NCBI GenBank assembly: GCA_038744685.1
Contig: JBCDMB010000030.1
Location: forward strand, 1 to 34,325
DNA length: 34,325 bases
Source of the DNA: Verrucomicrobiota bacterium
GTDB taxonomy: Bacteria > Verrucomicrobiota > Verrucomicrobiia > Opitutales > Puniceicoccaceae
Direction: 5' to 3'
Shown here piece after piece: positions 6,381 to 13,741 of the stretch. Below the pieces are notes generated by a model. The model was not told where the DNA came from and did not search any database. It worked only from the letters and a program-made list of their open reading frames with translations. Position numbers and translations under genes: made by a program. Within the stretch, counting starts at the first letter, position 1. The number at the start of each line of letters is the position of its first letter.

Positions 6381-8076
6381 TTTCGGCGTTGTGCGATGCA
6401 TAGACTTGGGACCCGATGCCAGAGGCCAGTCTGATCAGCGTAAGTGCGAGAAATGCCATGACCAGATAGATGTGAGCATGCAGCCAGTCACCGCGCATGA
6501 GCGCACGAACGTAGTATTCAATAGCCCAGCCAACCAGAGCAACGCTCACCAAAATGCCTAACATGCCATACAGCCAGAAAATACGCTTCTCACGAGCAGT
6601 GCTGCGATTCGATTCAACCTTTTTGCCACTGCCGAAAAGATTCCCTGCAACTTCGCGAAGGTAGGCAAATGACCGTGGGCGGAGATTGGGTATTTCCAGC
6701 CAGTCCATCAACACGTAGTAAGTATCCATGCGGATGAATGGATTGAAGTTCATGATAAGCCCGATGAGGCTGATGAACGCAAAGATGTACCAAACTCCTA
6801 CCCAGAACGGACTCGAGGCCAGCCAGAACATCCACAAGCTTAACCCTAGCAAGACATAGCTTACCAGCGGTCCGCCAAGTGACACGTAGATACGCTGAGC
6901 TTTATCAGGGAATTTCCAGGAAGACGTAGTATCGCAGTAGAACATTAAACTACCCATGTAAAAGGTAACGCCTAGCTGGTGGATTTTGCCTCCAAAGTGC
7001 TTACAAACTACGCCATGCGCGAGCTCGTGAATCATAATGCCAGCAAGCGAAATCACGTAAGCGGCGATGATCGAGTTTGCGAAGGTATGAAAACCGTGGA
7101 AATCCATCAGGTAGATCTCGGTAAGCTTGCCCCAGGAATGAAAGAGTGGAAAGACGCCAGACGTGCCGATCGCTATAAGAATGACGGTGCCGATGAAGTT
7201 GATGCAGCGCCGACTCAAACCGTGAAAACGTTTTACGATCCGGTCGGGGTGGGCGATGCTGGCGTTTAGGTTAAACGCGTCCGAAGAGAGTCGTTTGCGA
7301 TGAACGCCGTGAGCCCGGGAACGCTGTGTTTCCAGATATCCTATTGCTTCCAGTTGCTCATAAAGCCTGAGCATTTTCTCTGGCGGGACGAGTCCGAACT
7401 GGCCGATACATGACATGTAGATGTCTTGTAAGGAGACCTTTCCGTCGAACTGTCTGGCTGCGTAGAAGGCAACCGCGTCGAGTTGTAAAATCTCCTCGGC
7501 TTTGCTTTCGCGGACAATGCCGGCGGTCAAGTCGTCCGCAGTTCCGTTGTTTTCGGGCTCGAGGCTAATCCCGGTGGCAAGCCGGGGGAATTGTGTTAGG
7601 TACCAGCTTAAGCGCTCTTGGCCATCAGGGCGAAGATACTGAATGAACTCGAGGACATAGTGACGGAATCTCTCGTGAACGATGATCCGATCCACTCTAT
7701 CGTGAACCTTGGTAAACCATTCGTCATTCATCTTTCCTCGCTGGGCAATACGCTGATGGGAATGCTGGCTGAATACATCATGAGGTATCAGTCCTAGCTG
7801 TCGGCTGAAACTGATTGACACGCTGATACTGTTTTCATCGTGCTCAAGAACGAGGTTTGTCGCTAGACGCTTTGAAGCCTGCTTGCTTTCAGCAAGCTTC
7901 GTCAGTTCTGAGAAGGCCACTCGGACAGTGGCCACGAGATCATTGACCGCCGTTTGCCGAAGAATATTCGTTTCCGCGTTGTATTTGCGAACAAGCTCCT
8001 CTGCACGATTGGTTACGTGCTGATCCAGCTCCATCGAGTAAGAGGTTTCGCTATTTTCCTTTCTCAGAAGTCTCAT
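6367..8076 (-). CDS. Membrane M50-type zinc metallopeptidase with PqqD-like domain
   Basis: The 569-residue protein belongs to the putative peptide zinc metalloprotease group found in many RiPP clusters. Residues 1-180 are soluble. A segment around 190-255 (from AEEILQLDAVAFYAARQF to LEAIGYLE) resembles a PqqD-like leader-binding fold. Hydrophobic segments follow from about 290. The active-site motif HELAH is at 350-354, and the second metal segment NPFIRMD, with D451, is at 445-451. It should cleave peptides at or within the inner membrane, and here it is the best candidate for leader removal or for processing coupled to export. It converges on the dehydrogenase gene and needs its own promoter upstream of 8076. 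An alternative start is Met15. Substrate assignment is by context only. Confidence 0.85.
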   Translation of the reverse strand: MRLLRKENSETSYSMELDQHVTNRAEELVRKYNAETNILRQTAVNDLVATVRVAFSELTKLAESKQASKRLATNLVLEHDENSISVSISFSRQLGLIPHDVFSQHSHQRIAQRGKMNDEWFTKVHDRVDRIIVHERFRHYVLEFIQYLRPDGQERLSWYLTQFPRLATGISLEPENNGTADDLTAGIVRESKAEEILQLDAVAFYAARQFDGKVSLQDIYMSCIGQFGLVPPEKMLRLYEQLEAIGYLETQRSRAHGVHRKRLSSDAFNLNASIAHPDRIVKRFHGLSRRCINFIGTVILIAIGTSGVFPLFHSWGKLTEIYLMDFHGFHTFANSIIAAYVISLAGIMIHELAHGVVCKHFGGKIHQLGVTFYMGSLMFYCDTTSSWKFPDKAQRIYVSLGGPLVSYVLLGLSLWMFWLASSPFWVGVWYIFAFISLIGLIMNFNPFIRMDTYYVLMDWLEIPNLRPRSFAYLREVAGNLFGSGKKVESNRSTAREKRIFWLYGMLGILVSVALVGWAIEYYVRALMRGDWLHAHIYLVMAFLALTLIRLASGIGSQVYASHNAEIILK

Positions 8077-8389
8077 TTTGTTTGTCGGAAAATGCTATGA
8101 TTTGAGAGCCGTATACCGCGAGAAAACAAAACAGATACAAAGAAAAGAATGAAAAAAGAATCCATCCACCAGCAGTGTGGGAGCTTTGTTTTCTCTGTGT
8201 CCTTCGTGGTGGACGAGAATTTTGGATTTGCCTCCTAGCCTCCATTCACCACAAATCCATCAGCACTGGAACCACGCACTCTGAACCGATCGGCGTAGGC
8301 AACCCGATGAACTTCCTCATGAAATCGACAACCCAGAGAACGCTGGACCTCTGAGGCAGGGTCGCCTAGTCTCGACTTTAGAAGAAAAG
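8077..8389. other. Gap with repeat-like DNA, no convincing gene
   Basis: The short openings here look spurious. Bases 8190-8215 contain a CTCTGTGTCCTTCGTGGTGG stretch of a kind that I recall as dispersed repeat DNA in some genomes. Bases 8260-8370 read like a diverged inverted relative of the 74-bp repeat described below: on the minus strand, GGAAGTTCATCGGGTTGCC compares with GGGAGTTCACTAGCGGGTTG. The peptidase promoter should also lie here, but I cannot point to it. Confidence 0.35.
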
Positions 8390-8875
8390 ATGAAAAATCT
8401 CCTGATCTTCCTATTCGCCATTTTCCCATTTGGAGTCTTTGCCGATGAGACATTCATTTTTTCATCAGAGAAAGAGGATACTCCGTGGCATGGCGTTTTT
8501 GAGGGAGTTTATAGTATCGTAACCGCTGATGGAGAAGAGGCTTCTTCTTCGCCAAAGCCCTTCAAATTGTTTTTCCAAGACAGAGGTTCCAATGGCGTCC
8601 TCAATATGGCGTTCATAGACGATCAAAATCGCCTTCGGGCTGTGATCACGAACTTACATCTGAGAGAGAACTATTCTCCACCAACAATAACGTCCGAGCG
8701 CTTCTATCTACCTCCGATATTCTCCGCTCCAGTTGAATTTGAGGCTACATTTACCGAGGGTGGATTTGATGAAGAACTCATCTCAGGATCTATCACAACG
8801 TATAGTCTTTCGCTCGAAGAAGAGCCCTCCGTAGACATGAAGTACATCTTCAAAGCCGGAAGACTTCCTCAGTAG
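8390..8875 (+). CDS. Secreted hypothetical protein
   Basis: The 161-residue product begins with a clear signal peptide (MKNLLIFLFAIFPFGVFA, cleavage after about residue 18). The mature part is acidic and rich in beta-prone stretches, with no motif that I recognise. A GAAGAAAAG stretch just upstream of the ATG may be the ribosome-binding site. It is the first of a run of small plus-strand genes separated by repeat-bearing gaps. An exported, soluble role is likely; the function is unknown. Confidence 0.7.
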   Translation: MKNLLIFLFAIFPFGVFADETFIFSSEKEDTPWHGVFEGVYSIVTADGEEASSSPKPFKLFFQDRGSNGVLNMAFIDDQNRLRAVITNLHLRENYSPPTITSERFYLPPIFSAPVEFEATFTEGGFDEELISGSITTYSLSLEEEPSVDMKYIFKAGRLPQ

Positions 8876-8888
8876 GTTCTAACCAGAT

Positions 8889-8962
8889 GGATCAGGTTAA
8901 TCGGATCACCATCGCGAGAAGTCCTAAGAATCATCCGGACAGGGGAGTTCACTAGCGGGTTG
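8889..8962 (+). repeat. 74-bp dispersed repeat, copy A
   Basis: This segment matches 10687-10760 over 74 bases with about seven mismatches and no gaps. The shared blocks include ACCATCGCGA, TCCTAAGAATCA, CCGGACAGGGGAGT and CACTAGCGGGTTG. Each copy ends about 20-30 bases before the start of a small gene. The copies have the same orientation as the genes. Confidence 0.85.
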
Positions 8963-8983
8963 CCCGTCCTCGACGTTCTGCAA

Positions 8984-10027
8984 ATGAATCCCAAATTGGT
9001 TTTCTTTTTAATTCCTGTTCTCGCGTCGAATCTGGCCTTGAATGGTGAGTTATTGCCAACGGTTCCACTGCTTGGCACTCGCGATGGTTCCCAACTTCAA
9101 GACTATCATGCTGGTGAAGGGCAGTGGATTCCGGCAACGATCGACACCGCGGCATCGCTGGAAACTCTGATTTCTAGACTTGAAGATGAGTGGTCCCTGC
9201 GCTTCACGGGCAAGGGGCAATACATTGGCTACACTGACGACATGTTTTCGATCGCCCAATATGGCGATAAAGCCATACCGCCTCTATTAAAACTAATTGA
9301 TACGAGTGATAACCTGCATGCTAGAGTTGGAGCGGTCTATACATTTCATCTGATAGGAATTGAGCGGACAGTTTTCGGTGGATTTGTTGAGGATTTTCAA
9401 AATCAAGCCGCTCGCGACGCACTCCTTAGCTTAGTAGATAAAGAAGGACTGCAAAAGCTTACGATGGAACTGCTGATGCGGGACCCATGGCCCTATGACG
9501 TGCCCTTTCTGTTTGAAGCGCTTCAAGAGTCAGAAGGAAGCGCTTGGCCGATCTCGAAAGCCCTTTTTCGCTACAATTTGCAGGATATCCCGTTTCGTCA
9601 GAAAGATCAGATCTATGCTACGGGTCTGATGGAGACGAAAATCACTATCCCAGCTGGAGGAAACCTAAATGATCTCTTGGCCAATATGGAAAGAGAATCC
9701 TCTGGGGCAATCGTGGTAGAAGATGGTCTTTTGGATGCCTGGTTATTGGGATGGGAGCCCGGGAACGGCTCATGGCGATTCGGGGGCGATGGCCACAGTA
9801 AATCGTCCGTAGCAAAGATCCTTGGGCGGTATGTTGGCCAGGGTAAGCCGTTTGACTACGTGGATCTGGGCAACCGGGTCGACTGGTTTGCTTATCGGGG
9901 AGGCGTGTTTATATGCTCTGCGAGTTCGATGAAAGATCGCTGGTTACAGTGGTGGCAGGCTAATACTCATCGCTACGGCCCAAACGATAATTTCGCAGAA
10001 CAGGTCGCTTTTGGACAACGTCACTAA
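8984..10027 (+). CDS. Exported hypothetical protein with HEAT-like segment
   Basis: The frame opens with a TTG at 8960, but the ATG at 8984 begins a standard signal peptide (MNPKLVFFLIPVLASNLALNG), so 347 residues are more likely. Residues from about 85 to 200 are helical, with AIPPLLKLIDTSDNLHARVGAV resembling a HEAT/Armadillo repeat; the rest is not recognised. The 74-bp repeat copy A ends just before the start. About 220 bases without a convincing gene follow, up to the next start. It is probably periplasmic or secreted. Confidence 0.72.
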   Translation: MNPKLVFFLIPVLASNLALNGELLPTVPLLGTRDGSQLQDYHAGEGQWIPATIDTAASLETLISRLEDEWSLRFTGKGQYIGYTDDMFSIAQYGDKAIPPLLKLIDTSDNLHARVGAVYTFHLIGIERTVFGGFVEDFQNQAARDALLSLVDKEGLQKLTMELLMRDPWPYDVPFLFEALQESEGSAWPISKALFRYNLQDIPFRQKDQIYATGLMETKITIPAGGNLNDLLANMERESSGAIVVEDGLLDAWLLGWEPGNGSWRFGGDGHSKSSVAKILGRYVGQGKPFDYVDLGNRVDWFAYRGGVFICSASSMKDRWLQWWQANTHRYGPNDNFAEQVAFGQRH

Positions 10028-10248
10028 CGCGCCAGAGTTCCACGTTGCGGCGCTGAGCAGCAGCAGTCGCTCTTTAGCTTCCACTTTCTTAGCGACTTCG
10101 GAGGACCAGACGGAGGTCAAGGACTGATGCCGTTGATTGCTGCCCTCTCCGCAGTCCGCAAGGAGAAGCATTAGGCGACTCCGGGATTGCCCTTGCCGCC
10201 CCAGCGATGTCGGGGCTATCGTTCGAATCCTGCGCGTCTCAACACCGC

Positions 10249-10671
10249 ATGCAGAAAAAAATGAGAACCCTACTACTCGCAACCACCATCGCCGCAGTCT
10301 TATTGTCAAGTGGATGCGCGGAGCATAAGCGACTGGTCGTATCAAAAGAAGACTTTAATGCGATCACAGAAAAAGTCTTTCCACCTTTTGATTTTCAGGT
10401 AGTCGGCCAGGGAGAAAGTCTATCGGGAAGTATAAGGGAATTTCATATACTGCTGAGACCTACTTCTGAAAACATCCCTTTGGTTTTCGACTTTACAGCT
10501 TGGAATGACTGGTTGAGTGGCAAGGATAACTTTACCGGAGTCGGACGAGGTGGAAGTCAAGGGCTCTATTGGAATCAGACTTGGAGGAGTGAAAAGAGAG
10601 TGATCAGTGTTGATGCGGTTGCCATGAAGAATGGCACAATAAAGGCATCCTATCTTGAGATTCCCAGGTGA
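10249..10671 (+). CDS. Hypothetical lipoprotein
   Basis: Starting from the ATG at 10249, the N-terminus is a lipoprotein signal with the lipobox LSSGC, giving 140 residues. Another ATG lies at 10261 and would keep the lipobox, while the longer frame from 10207 would place residues before the signal and is less likely. The mature protein has no family that I can name. It lies in the run of small envelope proteins and is followed within 16 bases by repeat copy B. Confidence 0.68.
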   Translation: MQKKMRTLLLATTIAAVLLSSGCAEHKRLVVSKEDFNAITEKVFPPFDFQVVGQGESLSGSIREFHILLRPTSENIPLVFDFTAWNDWLSGKDNFTGVGRGGSQGLYWNQTWRSEKRVISVDAVAMKNGTIKASYLEIPR

Positions 10672-10686
10672 ATGGCTGAACAAAGC

Positions 10687-10760
10687 GGATCCGGTCAATC
10701 GGATGACCATCGCGAAAAATCCTAAGAATCAACCGGACAGGGGAGTCCACTAGCGGGTTG
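10687..10760 (+). repeat. 74-bp dispersed repeat, copy B
   Basis: Second copy of the repeat at 8889-8962, same orientation, about 90% identical by eye. It sits between the lipoprotein gene and the phosphatase-like gene, and its last bases supply a TTG that opens the frame of the next gene upstream of the true start. Confidence 0.85.
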
Positions 10761-10790
10761 TCTGTTCCCAATTCTCTTTCGGAAAAAGAA

Positions 10791-11114
10791 ATGAAACGAA
10801 TCCTCTTCCTCTGCTCACAAAACAAGTTACGAAGTCCAACAGCAGAGAATATCTTCAGCGAAAGAAGAGGGGTAGAAGTCGACTCCGCAGGCTTAAATAA
10901 CGATGCAGAAGTTCCTCTTTCGCCGGAACAAATAGAATGGGCAGATTTGATTCTCGTTATGGAGAACACTCATCGAAATCGGCTGAATAGAAAATTCCGA
11001 AAACATCTTGCAGGAAAGAGAATAGCCGTCTTGGGGATACCGGACGATTACGACTACATGGACCCAGACCTCATCAAACTGCTTGAGTTCAGATGCGAAA
11101 GATACTTCCCATAA
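10791..11114 (+). CDS. Small tyrosine-phosphatase-like protein (LMW-PTP fold)
   Basis: The 107-residue protein starts ILFLCSQNKLRSPTAE, with the phosphate-binding CX5R loop at C8-R14 followed by SPTAE, as in low-molecular-weight tyrosine phosphatases and their short relatives. The typical aspartate loop is replaced by a DDYDYMDPDL segment near residues 84-93, which matches the short predicted phosphatase group more than classical LMW-PTPs or arsenate reductases. It is cytoplasmic, possibly acting on phosphotyrosine. The ATG at 10791 follows GGAAAAAGAA and is preferred to an upstream TTG at 10758 in the repeat. No kinase partner is visible nearby. Confidence 0.8.
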   Translation: MKRILFLCSQNKLRSPTAENIFSERRGVEVDSAGLNNDAEVPLSPEQIEWADLILVMENTHRNRLNRKFRKHLAGKRIAVLGIPDDYDYMDPDLIKLLEFRCERYFP

Positions 11115-11196
11115 AAACAGACCGAACTGGGCGGTGGCATCAATCACTTTCGCGCTCCGCGCTCCTGGCTCCAGACACCTCGACGTTCTTTAAGAA

Positions 11197-11640
11197 ATGA
11201 AGAGACTTCAGAGACGGAAACGAAGCAGCTGGGTACTTTGGGCCATAACCTTGGCCTGGGCCCTGCCAATCGGATTTATCGCACTCTTAATTACGAATCC
11301 CAATACAATTGCTGCCATCAACGGAGGTTTCGCTTACTCAGAGGTCTACTCTTTCGAGTCCCCAGATCGAAAGACCGAACTAAAGATATCGAAGCGATTA
11401 GGGTTTCCGGTACTAGACATGGTCGATCCCGCTATCGTGGTGAAGTTTCAACTGATCGACCGGAACGGAGAAACAAAAAAAGAGAGAATCGAACACTTTG
11501 TGGAGGACAGTGATCTCACTGAACCAACAATCGAATGGATTGAAAACAAAGTGATCATTCGGTCGATCAATAGCAGAACTGATTTGGTCGTCGAATTTGC
11601 GAATAATACTGAACAAGGCAGTGGTGACAAAGTCGGCTAG
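11197..11640 (+). CDS. Hypothetical membrane-anchored protein
   Basis: The 147-residue protein has a basic N-terminus (KRLQRRKRSS) followed by one hydrophobic helix at about 12-35, then a soluble domain predicted to face the periplasm. No known motif is seen. The 12-base string CCTCGACGTTCT just upstream (11178-11189) also occurs before the start of the exported protein at 8984, suggesting shared flanking DNA. Its end lies 13 bases before the left direct repeat of the MITE-like element. Confidence 0.65.
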   Translation: MKRLQRRKRSSWVLWAITLAWALPIGFIALLITNPNTIAAINGGFAYSEVYSFESPDRKTELKISKRLGFPVLDMVDPAIVVKFQLIDRNGETKKERIEHFVEDSDLTEPTIEWIENKVIIRSINSRTDLVVEFANNTEQGSGDKVG

Positions 11641-11653
11641 CACTGCCCATCAG

Positions 11654-11826
11654 CCCGCTTGAGGGGTGCAATTAGAGCCACGGGGTAATATGGAAAACCA
11701 CACCATTCCAACGGAGCGGACTAAAGTCCGCGCTCCTCAAGACTACCACAATGGAGCGCGGACTTCAGTCCGCTTCAGTGCCATTAGCCCGATACGCCGC
11801 ACTTGTAATTACACCCCCGCTTGAGG
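11654..11826. mobile_element. MITE-like element with terminal inverted repeats and flanking direct repeats
   Basis: The 11-base string CCCGCTTGAGG occurs at 11654-11664 and again at 11816-11826. Just inside are near-perfect inverted ends, GGGGTGCAATTA at 11663-11674 and TAATTACACCCC ending at 11817, differing at one of twelve positions. The interior holds two copies of a 24-base near-palindrome in opposite orientation (11713-11736 and 11753-11776). There is no coding capacity. Size, inverted ends and direct repeats fit a small non-autonomous insertion; the direct repeats overlap the inverted ends by a base or two, so the exact target duplication is uncertain. Confidence 0.6.
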
Positions 11827-11898
11827 CAACGGCGCGATTCCTCTTGCGCGAGCAAGCATGCTCTAGTTCCATAAAGGGGACATTATATCGTTGAGGAA

Positions 11899-12795
11899 AT
11901 GAGGAAGAAGGACAGTTGCCTACAAGTCATACTCGCACTTGCTCTTTTCTCCAGCAGTCTGGCTGGGCCCGAAAGTAGCAGCAAAAACCGCACAGAGGTG
12001 ATTCTCGCGTCAGAAATCGATTGGGAAGCCCTGAATCCTGCTCGCGGCGATAGAAGCCCACAAGCAGGCACACTGTGGGGAGATCGGAATGCTGCGATTG
12101 CACCCGATAAGAGTTCTGAGACCGATTGTCCGTTTTGTAGTAGCAGTCTCGTTCCTACCGGATTTCTAGCCAAGTTTGTAGACGGTTTTTCATCACCACC
12201 ACACATTCACAATGTCACTTATCGCGCGGTTGTAATCAGCGGCTTGGTTCATAACGACGATCCCGATGCGGCTGACATGTGGATGCCTCCCGGCTCCTTC
12301 TGGACGCAACCAAAAGGCGAAGTGCACATCACTTCTGCCAAGGGGGAGACGACAGTGGCTCTTGTCGAAATCGATACAGGCCCATACCTTGTCATGCCTC
12401 CAGAGGAGGCTTTTGATAGCGGCGAAAGGCCGGTAAACGTTCATGTATCCAATGTCGTCTGGGTAAATCCCCCGACGCTACCCATGAAGGAAGATGGTCC
12501 CAGAGTTTCCTATCTTTGGGGCGATCCGGAGGATGGATCTGACTACGGAACATTCATCAAGCTTCCCGCAGGTTTTGAAGGTTATCTTCACAGCACGGGA
12601 TCCACCTTTCGCTTGGTCACAATTGAGGGTCATCCAGAGTATTTGGGCGAAGAAACAGTCACTTTGAGCCCCGGAAGTTATCTAAGCTCGTCGGGCGATG
12701 CGATGCATCAGGTTAAATCCTCCGAGGATAAAGAAAGCGTTTTCTATGTGCGTTCGAATGGTCCTTATCGCATTATTTCAGCTGGAAACACGTAA
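11899..12795 (+). CDS. DUF4437 cupin-like exported protein
   Basis: The 298-residue protein has a signal peptide (about residues 1-22) and matches the DUF4437 family by its blocks [55 protein letters not shown] and [15 protein letters not shown]. Two related beta-rich halves are visible: the second repeats the pattern from [22 protein letters not shown] onward, as in bicupins. The HIH and later histidine in the first half could bind a metal. The family's substrate is not established to my knowledge. The start follows TTGAGGAA. Downstream to 13055 there is no gene, only a possible hairpin around 12970-13022. Confidence 0.82.
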   Translation: MRKKDSCLQVILALALFSSSLAGPESSSKNRTEVILASEIDWEALNPARGDRSPQAGTLWGDRNAAIAPDKSSETDCPFCSSSLVPTGFLAKFVDGFSSPPHIHNVTYRAVVISGLVHNDDPDAADMWMPPGSFWTQPKGEVHITSAKGETTVALVEIDTGPYLVMPPEEAFDSGERPVNVHVSNVVWVNPPTLPMKEDGPRVSYLWGDPEDGSDYGTFIKLPAGFEGYLHSTGSTFRLVTIEGHPEYLGEETVTLSPGSYLSSSGDAMHQVKSSEDKESVFYVRSNGPYRIISAGNT

Positions 12796-13055
12796 TTAAA
12801 CCATTACCAGTCGGTGCTCGACATCGTTGCTTAGGCGCCGAGTCCATACACTACTTCTTTGGTGCTCGCGACCAAACCAATAGAATCCATGTGGGACGAA
12901 CGCATCTTCAATCATCCATGCCCCATGCTTGGCGTTGCGTCCTCCACTTCGCGATGCCCGCAGGGCGTCGCAGAGCTACAACCGTTGCTTTTTGAGTTAT
13001 AGCGATCAACAACTCTGCGTCGCTTTCTACTGCGAGCGAGCACTACTGTCTGAAT

Positions 13056-13727
13056 ATGACAATGCCTAAAAACCAGAGAACTATCCTTACCTATGGTGAT
13101 TCCATCACGTGGGGTTGTGTGCCCGATAGCGTAAACCTGAAAACCATGGTTTTTGGTCGTTTCGATCATGATGAGCGTTGGACCGGTGTATTGCAGTCTG
13201 AGCTCGGCTATGACTACCGTGTCATCGAGGAGGGATTGAACGGTCGAACAACGGTCTTTGACGATCCGCTTCTGCCAGGACGCAACGGTCAAAGCTATCT
13301 GTTACCGTGTCTGTTGTCCCATTCCCCGCTGGACATGGTGATTCTTATGCTGGGAACCAACGATCTCAAACCCCACCTTGGTTTGCAGGCTGCGCCGATC
13401 GCCAAAGGTATGCGAAACCTTGTCAAGGACGTGAAAAACTCAGGCTGCGGTCACAACGGAAGCAGCGTTGAAATCTTGGTTATGGCTCCACCGCCTATTG
13501 TCGAAGGGCGTGGTCTGCTTGCGAATTCTTTTATCGGCAGTCAACGAATCGCCGAAAGACTAGCCGAACACTACGCCCAAATTGCCCAGTTGGAAGACTG
13601 TCACTTTGTCGATGCCGGTGGCTCTATTGAGGTGAGCGAGGCTGACGGCCTTCACCCGGATGCCGAAGGCCATAGAATATTGGGAAAGGCAGTCGCTGAG
13701 AAAGTGGTTGAGATCTTCTCTGACTAG
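13056..13727 (+). CDS. SGNH/GDSL-family hydrolase
   Basis: The 223-residue protein has the SGNH blocks in order: TYGDSITWG with the nucleophile serine at about residue 16, NGRTT for block II, MLGTNDLK for block III and ADGLHPDAEGH for block V with the Asp-His pair. Members hydrolyse esters, including acetylated sugars and lipids; this subgroup resembles arylesterase/acyl-thioesterase-like hydrolases. There is no signal peptide, so it is cytoplasmic. An ATG two codons in (13062) is an alternative start. Only 14 bases separate it from the convergent alaS. Confidence 0.85.
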   Translation: MTMPKNQRTILTYGDSITWGCVPDSVNLKTMVFGRFDHDERWTGVLQSELGYDYRVIEEGLNGRTTVFDDPLLPGRNGQSYLLPCLLSHSPLDMVILMLGTNDLKPHLGLQAAPIAKGMRNLVKDVKNSGCGHNGSSVEILVMAPPPIVEGRGLLANSFIGSQRIAERLAEHYAQIAQLEDCHFVDAGGSIEVSEADGLHPDAEGHRILGKAVAEKVVEIFSD

Positions 13728-13741
13728 AGCGATTTCGGGAT

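Noticed and set aside
8051..8245. Small membrane protein gene on the minus strand upstream of the M50 gene
   Set aside because: It overlaps the peptidase start in another frame, its hydrophobic part comes from AT-rich repeat-like DNA, and no ribosome-binding site is seen.
8889..10760. Integron attC sites flanking gene cassettes
   Set aside because: The repeat ends do not match the RYYYAAC...GTTRRRY core rule and the interior lacks the required paired arms. Reported only as a dispersed repeat with cassette-like placement.
8869..10969. Minus-strand openings through both 74-bp repeats with similar peptides (NPLV...SPVR...ILR)
   Set aside because: The likeness follows from the DNA repeat itself; most base differences change the amino acid, and both openings overlap better-supported plus-strand genes.
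10791..11114. Arsenate reductase (ArsC, LMW-PTP type)
   Set aside because: The CX5R loop is shared, but the extra redox cysteines of thioredoxin-linked ArsC are absent and no ars genes adjoin.
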